From contig NZ_WFIX01000191.1 in assembly GCF_009745985.1 (NCBI RefSeq), forward strand, positions 186,001 to 250,000: a stretch of 64,000 bases of DNA. Reading direction: 5' to 3'. How positions within the stretch are numbered: position 1 is the stretch's first letter; each line of letters begins with the position of its first letter. This document shows positions 1 through 7,309 of this stretch, in pieces. This stretch comes from Microbacterium karelineae (GTDB taxonomy: Bacteria; Actinomycetota; Actinomycetes; Actinomycetales; Microbacteriaceae). Under the pieces are notes generated by a model. The model saw nothing but the letters and a program-made list of their open reading frames with translations, searched no databases and had not been told where the DNA came from. The position numbers and the translations under genes are program-made.

Positions 1-261
1 CGACAGAGCGTCCAGCGCGTCGCCGACGAGTTGGTCGCGGACGGGCTCGCGCGCTACGAGGACAACCCGCGTCATCGGCGGTCCCGGCTCCTTGTCACGA
101 CCGCAGCCGGCAACAGTGCCCTCGCGGCGATCCAGAGCGCTCACCGCGCGTGGGTCGTGGACCTGGAGACCACGATTGGCCAGCTCGACTGGGCGCGCCT
201 CAGAGATGATCTGGACCGCATCGCGAAGGCCGTCGAGAAACGCCCACTACCCGAGAGCTAA
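1..261 (+). CDS. MarR-family transcriptional regulator, C-terminal part (5' end outside window)
   Basis: The frame is open from base 1 and ends at TAA 259-261. The visible 86 residues read as the end of a MarR winged-helix domain: recognition helix ([16 protein letters not shown]), the wing with the NPRHRRS segment, then the C-terminal dimerisation helices. MarR proteins are small dimeric DNA-binding repressors that usually respond to ligands. The ligand and targets cannot be told from this fragment. The stop codon overlaps the stop of the orphan mutM tail on the other strand, so the two are tail to tail. This suggests the gene was the convergent neighbour of mutM before the island arrived, although it could belong to another accessory segment. 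Confidence 0.75.
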   Translation, partial: RQSVQRVADELVADGLARYEDNPRHRRSRLLVTTAAGNSALAAIQSAHRAWVVDLETTIGQLDWARLRDDLDRIAKAVEKRPLPES

Positions 262-402
262 CGTCTTCGCTGGCAGACGAGGCAGAAGTGGCTCGAGCGA
301 TTCGTGAATGCCTCTCGCCGGATGGGGGTGCCGCACCGCCGGCACGGCTCACTCCCGCGACCGTACGCGTTGAGGCTGTGCGCGAAGTAGCCGGACTCGA
401 CT
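258..402 (-). pseudogene. mutM: orphan 3' fragment of mutM (Fpg zinc-finger tail)
   Basis: The last ~45 codons of this minus-strand frame encode a perfect Fpg C-terminus: an ESGYF..SLNAYGR stretch, then the four-cysteine zinc finger ([10 protein letters not shown]..., ending C..CQRRR). There is no catalytic N-terminal part. Upstream of ESGYF the reading is out of frame with the residual Y-V-N-V codons at about 412-421. The fragment fits exactly what should follow YVNVNG in the host mutM at 9964-10932, whose present tail is different. It is therefore best explained as the original host mutM 3' end, displaced about 9.7 kb by an insertion. It is too short to make a functional glycosylase. Confidence 0.85.
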
Positions 403-468
403 CGTTTGTGACATTCACGTATGGCCAGTCGAGTCATCAGTCGACTGACGATTCGATAGGACTCGACT
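394..468. repeat. three 9-mers, alternating orientation, 33-bp period, around the att core
   Basis: GACTCGACT occurs at 394-402 and 460-468, and its inverted form AGTCGAGTC at 427-435. The starts are exactly 33 bp apart. The first inverted pair brackets the core 412-421, with its midpoint inside the core. A 10-bp palindrome CAGTCGACTG lies at 438-447. This arrangement resembles recombinase or directionality-factor binding sites at an attachment site. The protein that binds is not identified. Confidence 0.6.
412..421. other. putative attachment core, distal junction of mutM island
   Basis: CATTCACGTA (TACGTGAATG on the mutM strand) corresponds to the Y-V-N codons of mutM. It matches 10113-10122 in the host gene (CGTTCACGTA) and 9881-9890 (CATTGACGTA), each at 9 of 10 positions. 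Part of this similarity is expected because all three are mutM coding sequence. The evidence for a junction is that the gene tails diverge on one side of the core. Confidence 0.5.
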
Positions 469-583
469 CCCCCTCGCAGACTGACTGCGACTGACAACCT
501 GAGGACCAACCTAACGATCCCGGACGTACTCGTCTCTGACTACGCTCGAGACGATCACGCGAGAGGGACACTGCTGAGCCTCT

Positions 584-940
584 CTAGGCCGGAACGCCAT
601 CTGTTCCGGCGCGCTTCCGCTTCTCTTCACGCTCCAGAAGGTGCTCGAGGAAGACGTCGCGGATCGCGACCTTCTGCTCGAAGTGCAGCGGCTGTGCCGA
701 CGCGCGGATCCTCCGAACATGGGCCTCGTGGTCCGTCCATCCGAACGCGTCGTCCAGGTCGGAGACTCGGATCACGGTCTTGAGGACCGGGCGTCCGTCG
801 CGGCCGCCGATCTTCTCATTTTGGGCAGGCAGGGTCCCGTTCTTGATGCGCCGCCTGATGGTCTTGGTGCTGTACCCGTGACGCAGCGCCGCCTCAGCGA
901 CACCGACCCAGCCGTCGTCGGGCTTCATACGCACCTCCAA
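584..940 (-). CDS. small HTH protein, excisionase/MerR-like
   Basis: A 118-aa protein. Residues ~10-50 form a MerR/excisionase-type helix-turn-helix (WVGVAEAALRHGYSTKTIRRRI followed by a K-N-G-T-L-P wing), and the rest is basic and helical (LEHLLEREEKRKR). Such proteins bind DNA as architectural excisionases or small regulators in mobile elements. ATG at 940 is used; a second Met at codon 5 (928) is equally possible. It lies next to the repeat-rich island end, the usual place for a directionality factor, but no integrase accompanies it. The role as an excisionase is an inference from family and position. Confidence 0.6.
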   Translation of the reverse strand: MEVRMKPDDGWVGVAEAALRHGYSTKTIRRRIKNGTLPAQNEKIGGRDGRPVLKTVIRVSDLDDAFGWTDHEAHVRRIRASAQPLHFEQKVAIRDVFLEHLLEREEKRKRAGTDGVPA

Positions 941-990
941 ATCGCCGCGGACCCATTGCCCGTGGACTCATCGTCAGCTTATCGAGAGCG

Positions 991-1200
991 TTGAGACATG
1001 AGTCGGCGCATCGCATCGCTTTCGGCGAGCACCTTCGGGACTGGTCGTCGCCGGAGGCCTTTGCGCACCGCGTCGGACTGCACCGCACCTACATCAACGG
1101 GCTCGATCGCGGACGTCGCAACCCGGCACTCGATGTGACCCTCGAGCTAGCCCGTGGTCTCGATGCCGCTCCGCCAGAGCTCCTTTCTGCGATCAAGTAG
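991..1200 (+). CDS. short XRE-family HTH protein, possibly degenerate
   Basis: A 69-aa frame from TTG 991 with a Cro/C1-type HTH. The recognition part (EAFAHRVGLHRTYINGLDRGRRNPALDVTLELARGL) is textbook. Helix 1 appears about four residues shorter than usual (HLRDWSSPEAFA), so a small deletion may have damaged it. There is no convincing ribosome binding site and the start is uncertain. It is divergent from the 584-940 HTH gene, and together they could be the regulatory pair of the island. XRE proteins commonly repress defence genes or act as antitoxins; nothing here fixes the target. Confidence 0.5.
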   Translation: MRHESAHRIAFGEHLRDWSSPEAFAHRVGLHRTYINGLDRGRRNPALDVTLELARGLDAAPPELLSAIK

Positions 1201-1242
1201 GCCGTCACCCAAAGGCGTGCCACGGCTTGAGATGATTGGGGT

Positions 1243-2031
1243 GTGAGTGCGTTCTCGGACAGAGCTGAGCGAATCGCCGCGTATCTGGTCGGTCATGCCA
1301 CTGCTGCGAGTGTGGTCGCTCACGACATCGATGGCCGACAGGGCGTCGTGGACTTCCTGATCCGATGGCCAGATGGTGTCGCGGGTGCACTCGAGGTCAC
1401 GCTCGTCGTCGAGCACGCTTCGATCGAGTGGCAGGCCCTGGCCGCCGCGGAAGGGTGGCGATGGCCAGCGACATCATCATGGGACTTCCGTGCAAGCGAG
1501 GTCAGCTTTCGGTACAAGTCCACTCGCCGCCTGGTGTTACGAGCGGTCGAGCTGTGCGATCGCTGGTCCGTTGATGATCCGAGGGATCTGCCGCAGGACG
1601 CTCTCATCGCGGAGCCCGGCTTGCGTCGCTTCTCACGGTGGGACCTCGGCTCGCTGACCCGTTCTCCCTTCTCGCCGGGCGTCACCGTGTATGCGCGCAC
1701 CACAGCTGAGTTCATCGAGGCCGCGCCGAGCAGTTTTTCACGGGTTGTCGAGACGTGGCACGACCAGCCGCACATGGCGTCCCACATCGCAAAGCTCGTT
1801 GAGACTCCCGACGTTGCAGAGCGACATCTCTTCCTTGTCGCCATGGACGACGTGCTGCCAGTTCGTTTCTTCACCGATGACTTTGATCCGCCGGCAACGC
1901 GGCCCCTCGGGTTCGATGCGGTGGACGTGCTGTGGGTCTGGTCCAACTACTGGCACCGATTCCTGCGGTATCGGCATCAGGAGTGGAAATGGATCGACTT
2001 TCCGCCACCTCAAGACGCGGGTGGTTCGTAA
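1243..2031 (+). CDS. hypothetical protein, possible PD-(D/E)xK-like N-terminus
   Basis: 262 aa from GTG 1243; family not recognised. An acidic-hydrophobic pattern near residues 37-53 (VVDFLIRWPDG....LEVT) resembles the D...ExT/K strand pair of PD-(D/E)xK nucleases, but the catalytic Lys is not clear. The C-terminal third is rich in aromatic residues (VLWVWSNYWHRFLRYRHQEWKWID). There are no membrane segments. It ends 30 bp before the 653-aa HEPN gene on the same strand, so the two are probably co-transcribed and may form a two-gene system. GC is clearly below that of the chromosomal genes from 10.9 kb onward. Confidence 0.6.
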   Translation: MSAFSDRAERIAAYLVGHATAASVVAHDIDGRQGVVDFLIRWPDGVAGALEVTLVVEHASIEWQALAAAEGWRWPATSSWDFRASEVSFRYKSTRRLVLRAVELCDRWSVDDPRDLPQDALIAEPGLRRFSRWDLGSLTRSPFSPGVTVYARTTAEFIEAAPSSFSRVVETWHDQPHMASHIAKLVETPDVAERHLFLVAMDDVLPVRFFTDDFDPPATRPLGFDAVDVLWVWSNYWHRFLRYRHQEWKWIDFPPPQDAGGS

Positions 2032-2061
2032 TGACGAACCACCGAGCTCAACGGAAATACC

Positions 2062-4023
2062 ATGAGGCGCATGGAAGATCCGGCGTTGCCTGAGAGGCTT
2101 AAGTTCTACGGTCCGACGGACCTCGCCAACGGCTGGTTGGCCGAGCAAGCGGTCGCGCTGATTCAGGACTATGCATCTGGCCGCAAGATCCGCTCGCTGG
2201 ACGATGTGCTCGAGTTGCATAACGCGCTCGCGTACGAGGAGCACAGCATCTTCCCGAACTCCCTGGGTCACGAAGAGCGTGATGCACTGGCGCGGTCAGC
2301 TCGTGAATTGCGAGGGACGGTCGCTTCGTTCTTCGCGGACTTCGAGGCGTCCAAGCTCGAGTCCCTTGTGCGCGATTTCGAGTACCAGTACGCGGAGGAC
2401 CTGATTCTCCTCCTCGAGAGACATGGCGTCGCCAATAAGGTCGGCGACCAAGCGCTCTTGGATGCTCTGATGAATGCGCGCATCCCGTTGGCGGTCATGC
2501 TCTCGAACCGCCAGTTCGTGAAGCGACACGACCGCAGACTCCGCGACGCGCTCCTGGCGGACGCTCAGCACGGCGAACTCTTGGTCAGCATGAGATTGAT
2601 CAAAGGCTCTGCCCCCTCATATTTCCTCCCTGCGAGCTTCAGCGGTCAGGACTCGCAACGACTCCTGAGCGCGTACATCGACAGTCCGTTTCCCCACCCC
2701 AACCACGTTCAAGCAATAGCGGAGGCCAAGGACAACGACGATTTCGGGCTCACTCCGAAGATCCGGTTGCAGGCGAAAAAGCGATACGAGGCTCTCGCGA
2801 AGGACCTCTTCGCGGACGACAAGAACACCCTGATGACGACCCGCTACGGCTTCCGAATCGATCCAGAACAACTGGAGCCCGTGCTCGATCGCGTTGAGCA
2901 TGACGAGAACGGCACAACACATTTTCGCTCGTTCGGCGAGCAGTACCTGCTGTCTTCGATGGAGCCGCAGCGTATGCTGCGAAATTTCGCCTCCGTGGTG
3001 GGCTACCTGGATCGCCACGGGCTGCTCACGATGCCGTCGTTCAAAGCCCAGATCGGCGTGCTCCACAGCCTTTTCATCTCAGGGAGAGAGGCGTACCCCA
3101 AGGGACCGGCATTCGAGTACCTCGATGCACTGACGCTTCAAGGGACGCTGTTCTACTCGGAGTTCCTCCGTCAGAACGGCGTCGAGGTCGAGGACGCAGT
3201 GGCTTGGTTCTTCCGAGAACATCTCGTCGACGAATTCGGCGCGACCAACTTCTACTACGCGCCTTCCAGCCCGAACAGTTCGTTCCTCGAACGGTGCCGT
3301 CACGTCGCCGCGGAGATGGAAAGCGTCGCCCGCCAGTTCACTCTTTACTGCGACGAGGGCGAACTGGATCCTGAACTCCTTCGCATGACGTCCACTCCGC
3401 GGCCGTGGGCTGAGATTCCGAGCCTCGTCGATCGCAAGTACCTGCGCCCTGGATCTAACCGCGACTGCGATCAGGCGCTTCATCTCCTATTCAGCGACCA
3501 GTCGACACTCAACTACGTCAGCAAGGAGTTCCGAGCCAGAAGCTTCGTGGAGCTGGTCACCGAGAACGAGGTGCCCTACGACGCGATTCATCCGTACCAG
3601 AAGCACGCCGTCGACTGGTTAGTCTCAGAGGGATTAGTCGCAGTCGATTCCGGTGTGATCGAGTTCGCCCAGCCAGTGCAGATTCTCGTACTGAGCGACA
3701 TCAACAGCCTTGAGGCCGCAGCCTACGGACACTACGGGCCGGACGAGTCCGCTGCGGCACTCGCCCTCGCGGAAAAGGGGTGGCTCGCATTCAGTTCGAC
3801 GCTTCTGACATCGGCCGAGGCGAGCTACTTCAACTATTTCCTGAACAAGAGCGAGTTCAGCGATGGACCGGACCTTCGCAACAAGTACGCACACGGGACC
3901 AACGCCGGTCCAGGCGACGAGGGCGCACACCGGCAATCCTACGTGCAACTCCTCAGGTTGCTCGTGTCATTAGTGCTCAAAATCAGCGACGACTTCCAGG
4001 TGTCCCTGGAGAACCATGACTGA
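2062..4023 (+). CDS. large HEPN-motif protein, candidate defence effector
   Basis: 653 aa, mostly helical, soluble, no signal peptide. The C-terminus carries DLRNKYAHG with R606 and H611, the R-x4-H signature of HEPN ribonucleases. N-x-x-x-H after Arg is the commonest form in toxin and abortive-infection HEPN domains. The preceding ~600 residues are not recognised and show no Walker motifs, so they could be the sensor. ATG 2062 gives the longest form; ATG 2071 is an alternative. It follows the 262-aa gene by 30 bp. The family, other than the HEPN motif, is unknown. A phage-defence function is inferred from the motif and from AAA_13 and Abi_2 neighbours in the same island. Confidence 0.65.
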   Translation: MRRMEDPALPERLKFYGPTDLANGWLAEQAVALIQDYASGRKIRSLDDVLELHNALAYEEHSIFPNSLGHEERDALARSARELRGTVASFFADFEASKLESLVRDFEYQYAEDLILLLERHGVANKVGDQALLDALMNARIPLAVMLSNRQFVKRHDRRLRDALLADAQHGELLVSMRLIKGSAPSYFLPASFSGQDSQRLLSAYIDSPFPHPNHVQAIAEAKDNDDFGLTPKIRLQAKKRYEALAKDLFADDKNTLMTTRYGFRIDPEQLEPVLDRVEHDENGTTHFRSFGEQYLLSSMEPQRMLRNFASVVGYLDRHGLLTMPSFKAQIGVLHSLFISGREAYPKGPAFEYLDALTLQGTLFYSEFLRQNGVEVEDAVAWFFREHLVDEFGATNFYYAPSSPNSSFLERCRHVAAEMESVARQFTLYCDEGELDPELLRMTSTPRPWAEIPSLVDRKYLRPGSNRDCDQALHLLFSDQSTLNYVSKEFRARSFVELVTENEVPYDAIHPYQKHAVDWLVSEGLVAVDSGVIEFAQPVQILVLSDINSLEAAAYGHYGPDESAAALALAEKGWLAFSSTLLTSAEASYFNYFLNKSEFSDGPDLRNKYAHGTNAGPGDEGAHRQSYVQLLRLLVSLVLKISDDFQVSLENHD

Positions 4024-4187
4024 GCACACCGAGGCGAGGCATCAGTCTTGGTACTGCGGTCGTGCAGCTCCGACCCAGGAACGACAACGAGCCGTGATCT
4101 CGACCCCCAGACAAGCACCGCAGTGTTGTGACGATCCCGTGCGATGGACACTCACACCACGCACGAGTGACGATCTAGGCTCAACGC

Positions 4188-4448
4188 ATGGCCGATGAGC
4201 AGAACGGGTGGCCGGAGATCACTCCGAAGCCGACGCCAGGAAGCGTCTCCGCCTCGTCTGTCGAGCGGCTCGCCTCGATCTTCCCGTGGATGCGGTCTTT
4301 GTCGCTGCCCGACCGGGAGGCCTGCGCGGACGACCTCGCATCAGCAGCAAGCCCCGAGTTGCTGGTCGCCGAACTAAGGTCCTGGAAGGAGACCGCCGCG
4401 GCCGTTGCTGCCGGGTACCGCGACGTCGAACTCGGGTGGCTCGACTAG
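4188..4448 (+). CDS. small acidic hypothetical protein
   Basis: 86 aa from ATG 4188. The composition is acidic and Ala-rich with a predicted amphipathic helix bundle (FPWMRSLSLPDREACADDLASA, then ELRSWKETAAAVAAGY). Proteins of this shape in actinobacteria are often short partners of toxin-like genes, but no known antitoxin fold can be assigned from sequence. It stands alone between the HEPN gene and the decayed stretch before the AAA_13 gene. The 164 bp upstream (4024-4187) hold no recognisable feature. Confidence 0.5.
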   Translation: MADEQNGWPEITPKPTPGSVSASSVERLASIFPWMRSLSLPDREACADDLASAASPELLVAELRSWKETAAAVAAGYRDVELGWLD

Positions 4449-4770
4449 ACGCGGGCGAACAGGACCGCCCACGCGGCCGGCGTCATAATCGAGCACGACG
4501 GTACGTCCTTTCCGCTGCCCTACTAGGCCGATCCGAGCGCCGCGGCGACCTGGCCGAGTGCGTCAGGCACGAGCCGGTAGTACGCCTACGTGCCCCGCTT
4601 GGACCGGGTCAGGAACCCGGCCGTGGTGAGCACCTTGAGGGGCGCAGGACCTGACCGTCAAGATCAACGGGGCCAGCTTCTGTGGCATATTCGACACAGA
4701 GGCATGCGTCTGAGGGGACGGGATCCTCTGCGTGCCGATCGGCATGCCCGACTGAACGAAGGGGTTCGCC
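4449..4770. other. decayed intergenic stretch
   Basis: A 322-bp gap between the 86-aa gene and the AAA_13 gene. Its only recognisable content is the ArsR-type pseudogene at 4523-4640. The remaining part, including a short Cys-containing open stretch near 4650-4700, is interrupted by stops in every frame and matches nothing I can name. The last ~20 bp supply GAAGGGG ahead of the GTG at 4771. Confidence 0.6.
4523..4640 (-). pseudogene. ArsR-family regulator remnant with in-frame stop
   Basis: Minus-strand frame from about 4639 to TAG 4523-4525 reads LKVLTTAGFLTRSKRGT, stop, AYYRLVPDALGQVAAALGS. This is the recognition helix, wing and C-terminal helix of an ArsR repressor. The in-frame TAG (4586-4588) sits where family members have Trp or Tyr before AYYRL. 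The N-terminal half is absent. It is a relic, perhaps of a metal-resistance module once in this island. Confidence 0.7.
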
Positions 4771-6906
4771 GTGACCATTCCCGTAGTTGAAGATCAGACG
4801 CCGACAGCAGAGAGCGTGCAGGATCTTGAGGTCGTAATCCGTGATTGCAACAGCATCACCGAAGCCGCGATCAAGCTGCGGCCGCGCGCATTGAACATCA
4901 AGTACGGACCCAACGGCCTTGGTAAGAGTACCATCGCGCGAGCATTGACGTATCGGGCTGAAAGCACTGAGCGACTGGCTGAACTCACTCCGTTCAGGCA
5001 CCTCGGGGCCAACCCGCCGATCGTGCCTATTGTGGAGGGCGCGGACGAGATCAAGAGCGTGCTCACATTCGACGACGAGTACGTCTCCAAGTTTGTTTTC
5101 CGCCAGAACGAGGTCGTCGAGAACAGCTTCGAGATCTTCATCAACACTGACGAGTACCGTGCAGGTATTGCGGAGATCGACGAAATCTTCGAGTCGCTGA
5201 AGGAGACCTTTCTCGAGGGGGTTGAACTCAACGAAGCGATCGCACACTTCACTGAGCTTCGAGACGCCTTCGGTATCACCGCTGCGGGGAAGCTGTCGAA
5301 GACCAGCCGCGGGCCGAAGGCGCTGAGCATGGGCGGCAAGCTGGATGTGATCCCGGGGTCGCTCCAGGGATATACCGAGTTCATCAAGAGCGACAATCCC
5401 GCGAAGTGGATCTCGTGGCAGGCTCAGGGCAAGGAGTACCTGGAGCTCTCGGAAAATTGTCCGTTCTGTGCGACCGTGAGCGTCGACAAGACGACCGCGA
5501 AGATGGTCTCCGACGAGTACAACTCGGCCGCTGTCAAGAACATGAGCAGCCTGAGGGCCGTGATCGAGAAACTCGGCGGGTACCTCAACCCGGAGCATCT
5601 CGATCAGCTGCAGAATCTCACGAAGTTGCTCGCGGGCATGACCTCAGAGCAGGAGCGCTTCCTCGTCAACCTGCACGGCGACGTCGTCACCTTCCTGAAC
5701 AAGCTCACGGCTGCTCGCAACGTATCCTTCCATGCCCTGCGCGAAGCCGGAGACGTGAAGCAATTCCTGAGCGAACTGCGGATCGACCTTAGCCTGTTGC
5801 ACGGATTGAGATCAGATGCAACGCAGGAGATCGTGACGTCGATCAACTTCAAGCTCGATGAAGTGGAGACCCGCGTCATCGACATCAACCAGCGGATCTC
5901 ACGGCAGAAGCGAAGGGTCGGACAGCTGATTGAAGAAAACCAGCGCGCGATCAACGATTTCTTGAACTCAGCCGGCTACAAGTACGCGGTCCGCATCGAG
6001 GCGGACGGCGATTCCTACCGGATGCTTCTCGAGCACCGGGACAAGACCGGGCACTTGGAATCGGCGGGGCAACATCTCAGCTACGGCGAGAAGAACGCGT
6101 TCGCTCTGGTGCTGTTCATGTATGACGCGAGACGCCGTCAGCCAGACCTGGTGGTGTTGGATGATCCGGTGTCTAGTTTCGACAAGACCAAAAAGTTCGC
6201 GATCCTGCACCAGCTCTTCCACGGCCAGAACAGCTTCAGGGATGTCACCTGCCTGCTCCTCACGCATGATCTTGAGCCCGCGATCGACATCGTGAGGACG
6301 TCAGCAACGCCGGTGGTCCACTTCCTGACAGGGCGCGACGGGGTGATCTCCGAACTTCCAATTACCCCGGACCACATCATGACCTTCTCCGAGGTATGCA
6401 AGCAGAACATCGATACAGCAACCGATCCGCTGATTCAGTGCATCTATGCGCGCCGGCTTCTGGAGGTCCGTGGCGCGAGGGGCATGGGATACCAACTGAT
6501 ATCGAACTTGCTGCACGTGCGCGACGTCCCGCTTCTTAGTCCGAACAGTGATGATGAAGTCCCGATGACGCAGATAGAGATCGACGAAGGGACAAACGAA
6601 GTTCGAGACTTGCTTCCAGACTTCGACTACCACCAGCTTCTCGAGGACCTGAACGACCCGCAGAAGGTCAGGTCAAGATTCGATGCGACTGCTGTCGGAT
6701 ATGAGAAGGTTCAACTGTTCCGCGTGTTTACGGTACTGAGCCCGACGACGTTGGCGAAGGATCGGATCTTCACGAAGTTCGTGAACGAGACGTATCACAT
6801 CGAGAACGAGTACGTGATGCAGCTCAACCCGCAAGCTTTCGACGCAGTGCCCGAGTACGTCGTGGCGGCTTGTGAAGAGCTCATCAACGCAAACTTCCCT
6901 GATTGA
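4771..6906 (+). CDS. AAA_13-type SMC/RloC-like ATPase with CPFC hook, candidate anti-phage protein
   Basis: 711 aa from GTG 4771 (GAAGGGG six bases upstream). ABC/SMC-type ATPase split by a helical insert: Walker A GPNGLGKST (46-54), a CPFC pair (230-233) in the middle like the zinc hook of Rad50/RloC, coiled-coil-prone helices to about 400, signature LSYGE (436-440), Walker B LVVLDDP (460-466) followed by SSFD, and the H-loop LLLTHD with His499. The ~200-residue C-terminal part is not recognised. AAA_13 proteins include RloC/PrrC-like anticodon nucleases and ATPases of other defence systems. I cannot point to the anticodon-nuclease triad, so the effector activity is open. It is encoded alone, with stop-rich DNA on either side. 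Confidence 0.75.
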   Translation: MTIPVVEDQTPTAESVQDLEVVIRDCNSITEAAIKLRPRALNIKYGPNGLGKSTIARALTYRAESTERLAELTPFRHLGANPPIVPIVEGADEIKSVLTFDDEYVSKFVFRQNEVVENSFEIFINTDEYRAGIAEIDEIFESLKETFLEGVELNEAIAHFTELRDAFGITAAGKLSKTSRGPKALSMGGKLDVIPGSLQGYTEFIKSDNPAKWISWQAQGKEYLELSENCPFCATVSVDKTTAKMVSDEYNSAAVKNMSSLRAVIEKLGGYLNPEHLDQLQNLTKLLAGMTSEQERFLVNLHGDVVTFLNKLTAARNVSFHALREAGDVKQFLSELRIDLSLLHGLRSDATQEIVTSINFKLDEVETRVIDINQRISRQKRRVGQLIEENQRAINDFLNSAGYKYAVRIEADGDSYRMLLEHRDKTGHLESAGQHLSYGEKNAFALVLFMYDARRRQPDLVVLDDPVSSFDKTKKFAILHQLFHGQNSFRDVTCLLLTHDLEPAIDIVRTSATPVVHFLTGRDGVISELPITPDHIMTFSEVCKQNIDTATDPLIQCIYARRLLEVRGARGMGYQLISNLLHVRDVPLLSPNSDDEVPMTQIEIDEGTNEVRDLLPDFDYHQLLEDLNDPQKVRSRFDATAVGYEKVQLFRVFTVLSPTTLAKDRIFTKFVNETYHIENEYVMQLNPQAFDAVPEYVVAACEELINANFPD

Positions 6907-7309
6907 GACGCGCTGCAGCGGCCTCCATGTCAGGTCGCTATGACACCCCCATCGCCCGCTGGGAGAAGACCAGATCATTGCCGAGGTCCGGCCACTCACC
7001 GCCGTCATGGACGGCATCGGACTGCAAGGGCTGCACGAACTCTTCCACCGACGTGGAGGAGACGGTGACTGTCTGCGTCGACCGCGTCCTCGCCGCGTGG
7101 AGCGACAGCGCAGTCCGTGACGCGCAGCACCGGCATCCCGTGTCGCGTCAAGGAGTTGTCTACGAGACGCCTGCCGACATCTGCCGCCTTCACCGACGAC
7201 GGTGCGGAAGAAGGATCCGGTCGACGCCAGCGCGGGCACGATGCCACGTACCAGCCAGGTCTCACCGTCGCGTCCTGACTTGGCTCAGCGCCGACATGAA
7301 ACGGCGCTT
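6907..7309. other. 403-bp gap without a supported gene
   Basis: This stretch lies between the convergent AAA_13 gene and the Abi_2 gene. All open frames are short, of random composition and lack start signals. I see no tRNA, terminator-grade hairpin or repeat. It may be the eroded remains of another island gene, but no family is recognisable. Confidence 0.5.

Noticed and set aside
258-509. 83-aa protein with an MutM zinc finger as a functional small gene
   Set aside because: The N-terminal ~35 residues are random sequence from the island end; only the mutM tail portion is conserved, so a fragment is more likely.
4641-4710. Short Cys-containing open stretch on the plus strand
   Set aside because: Ends after a few codons with no start or family; kept only as part of the decayed stretch.
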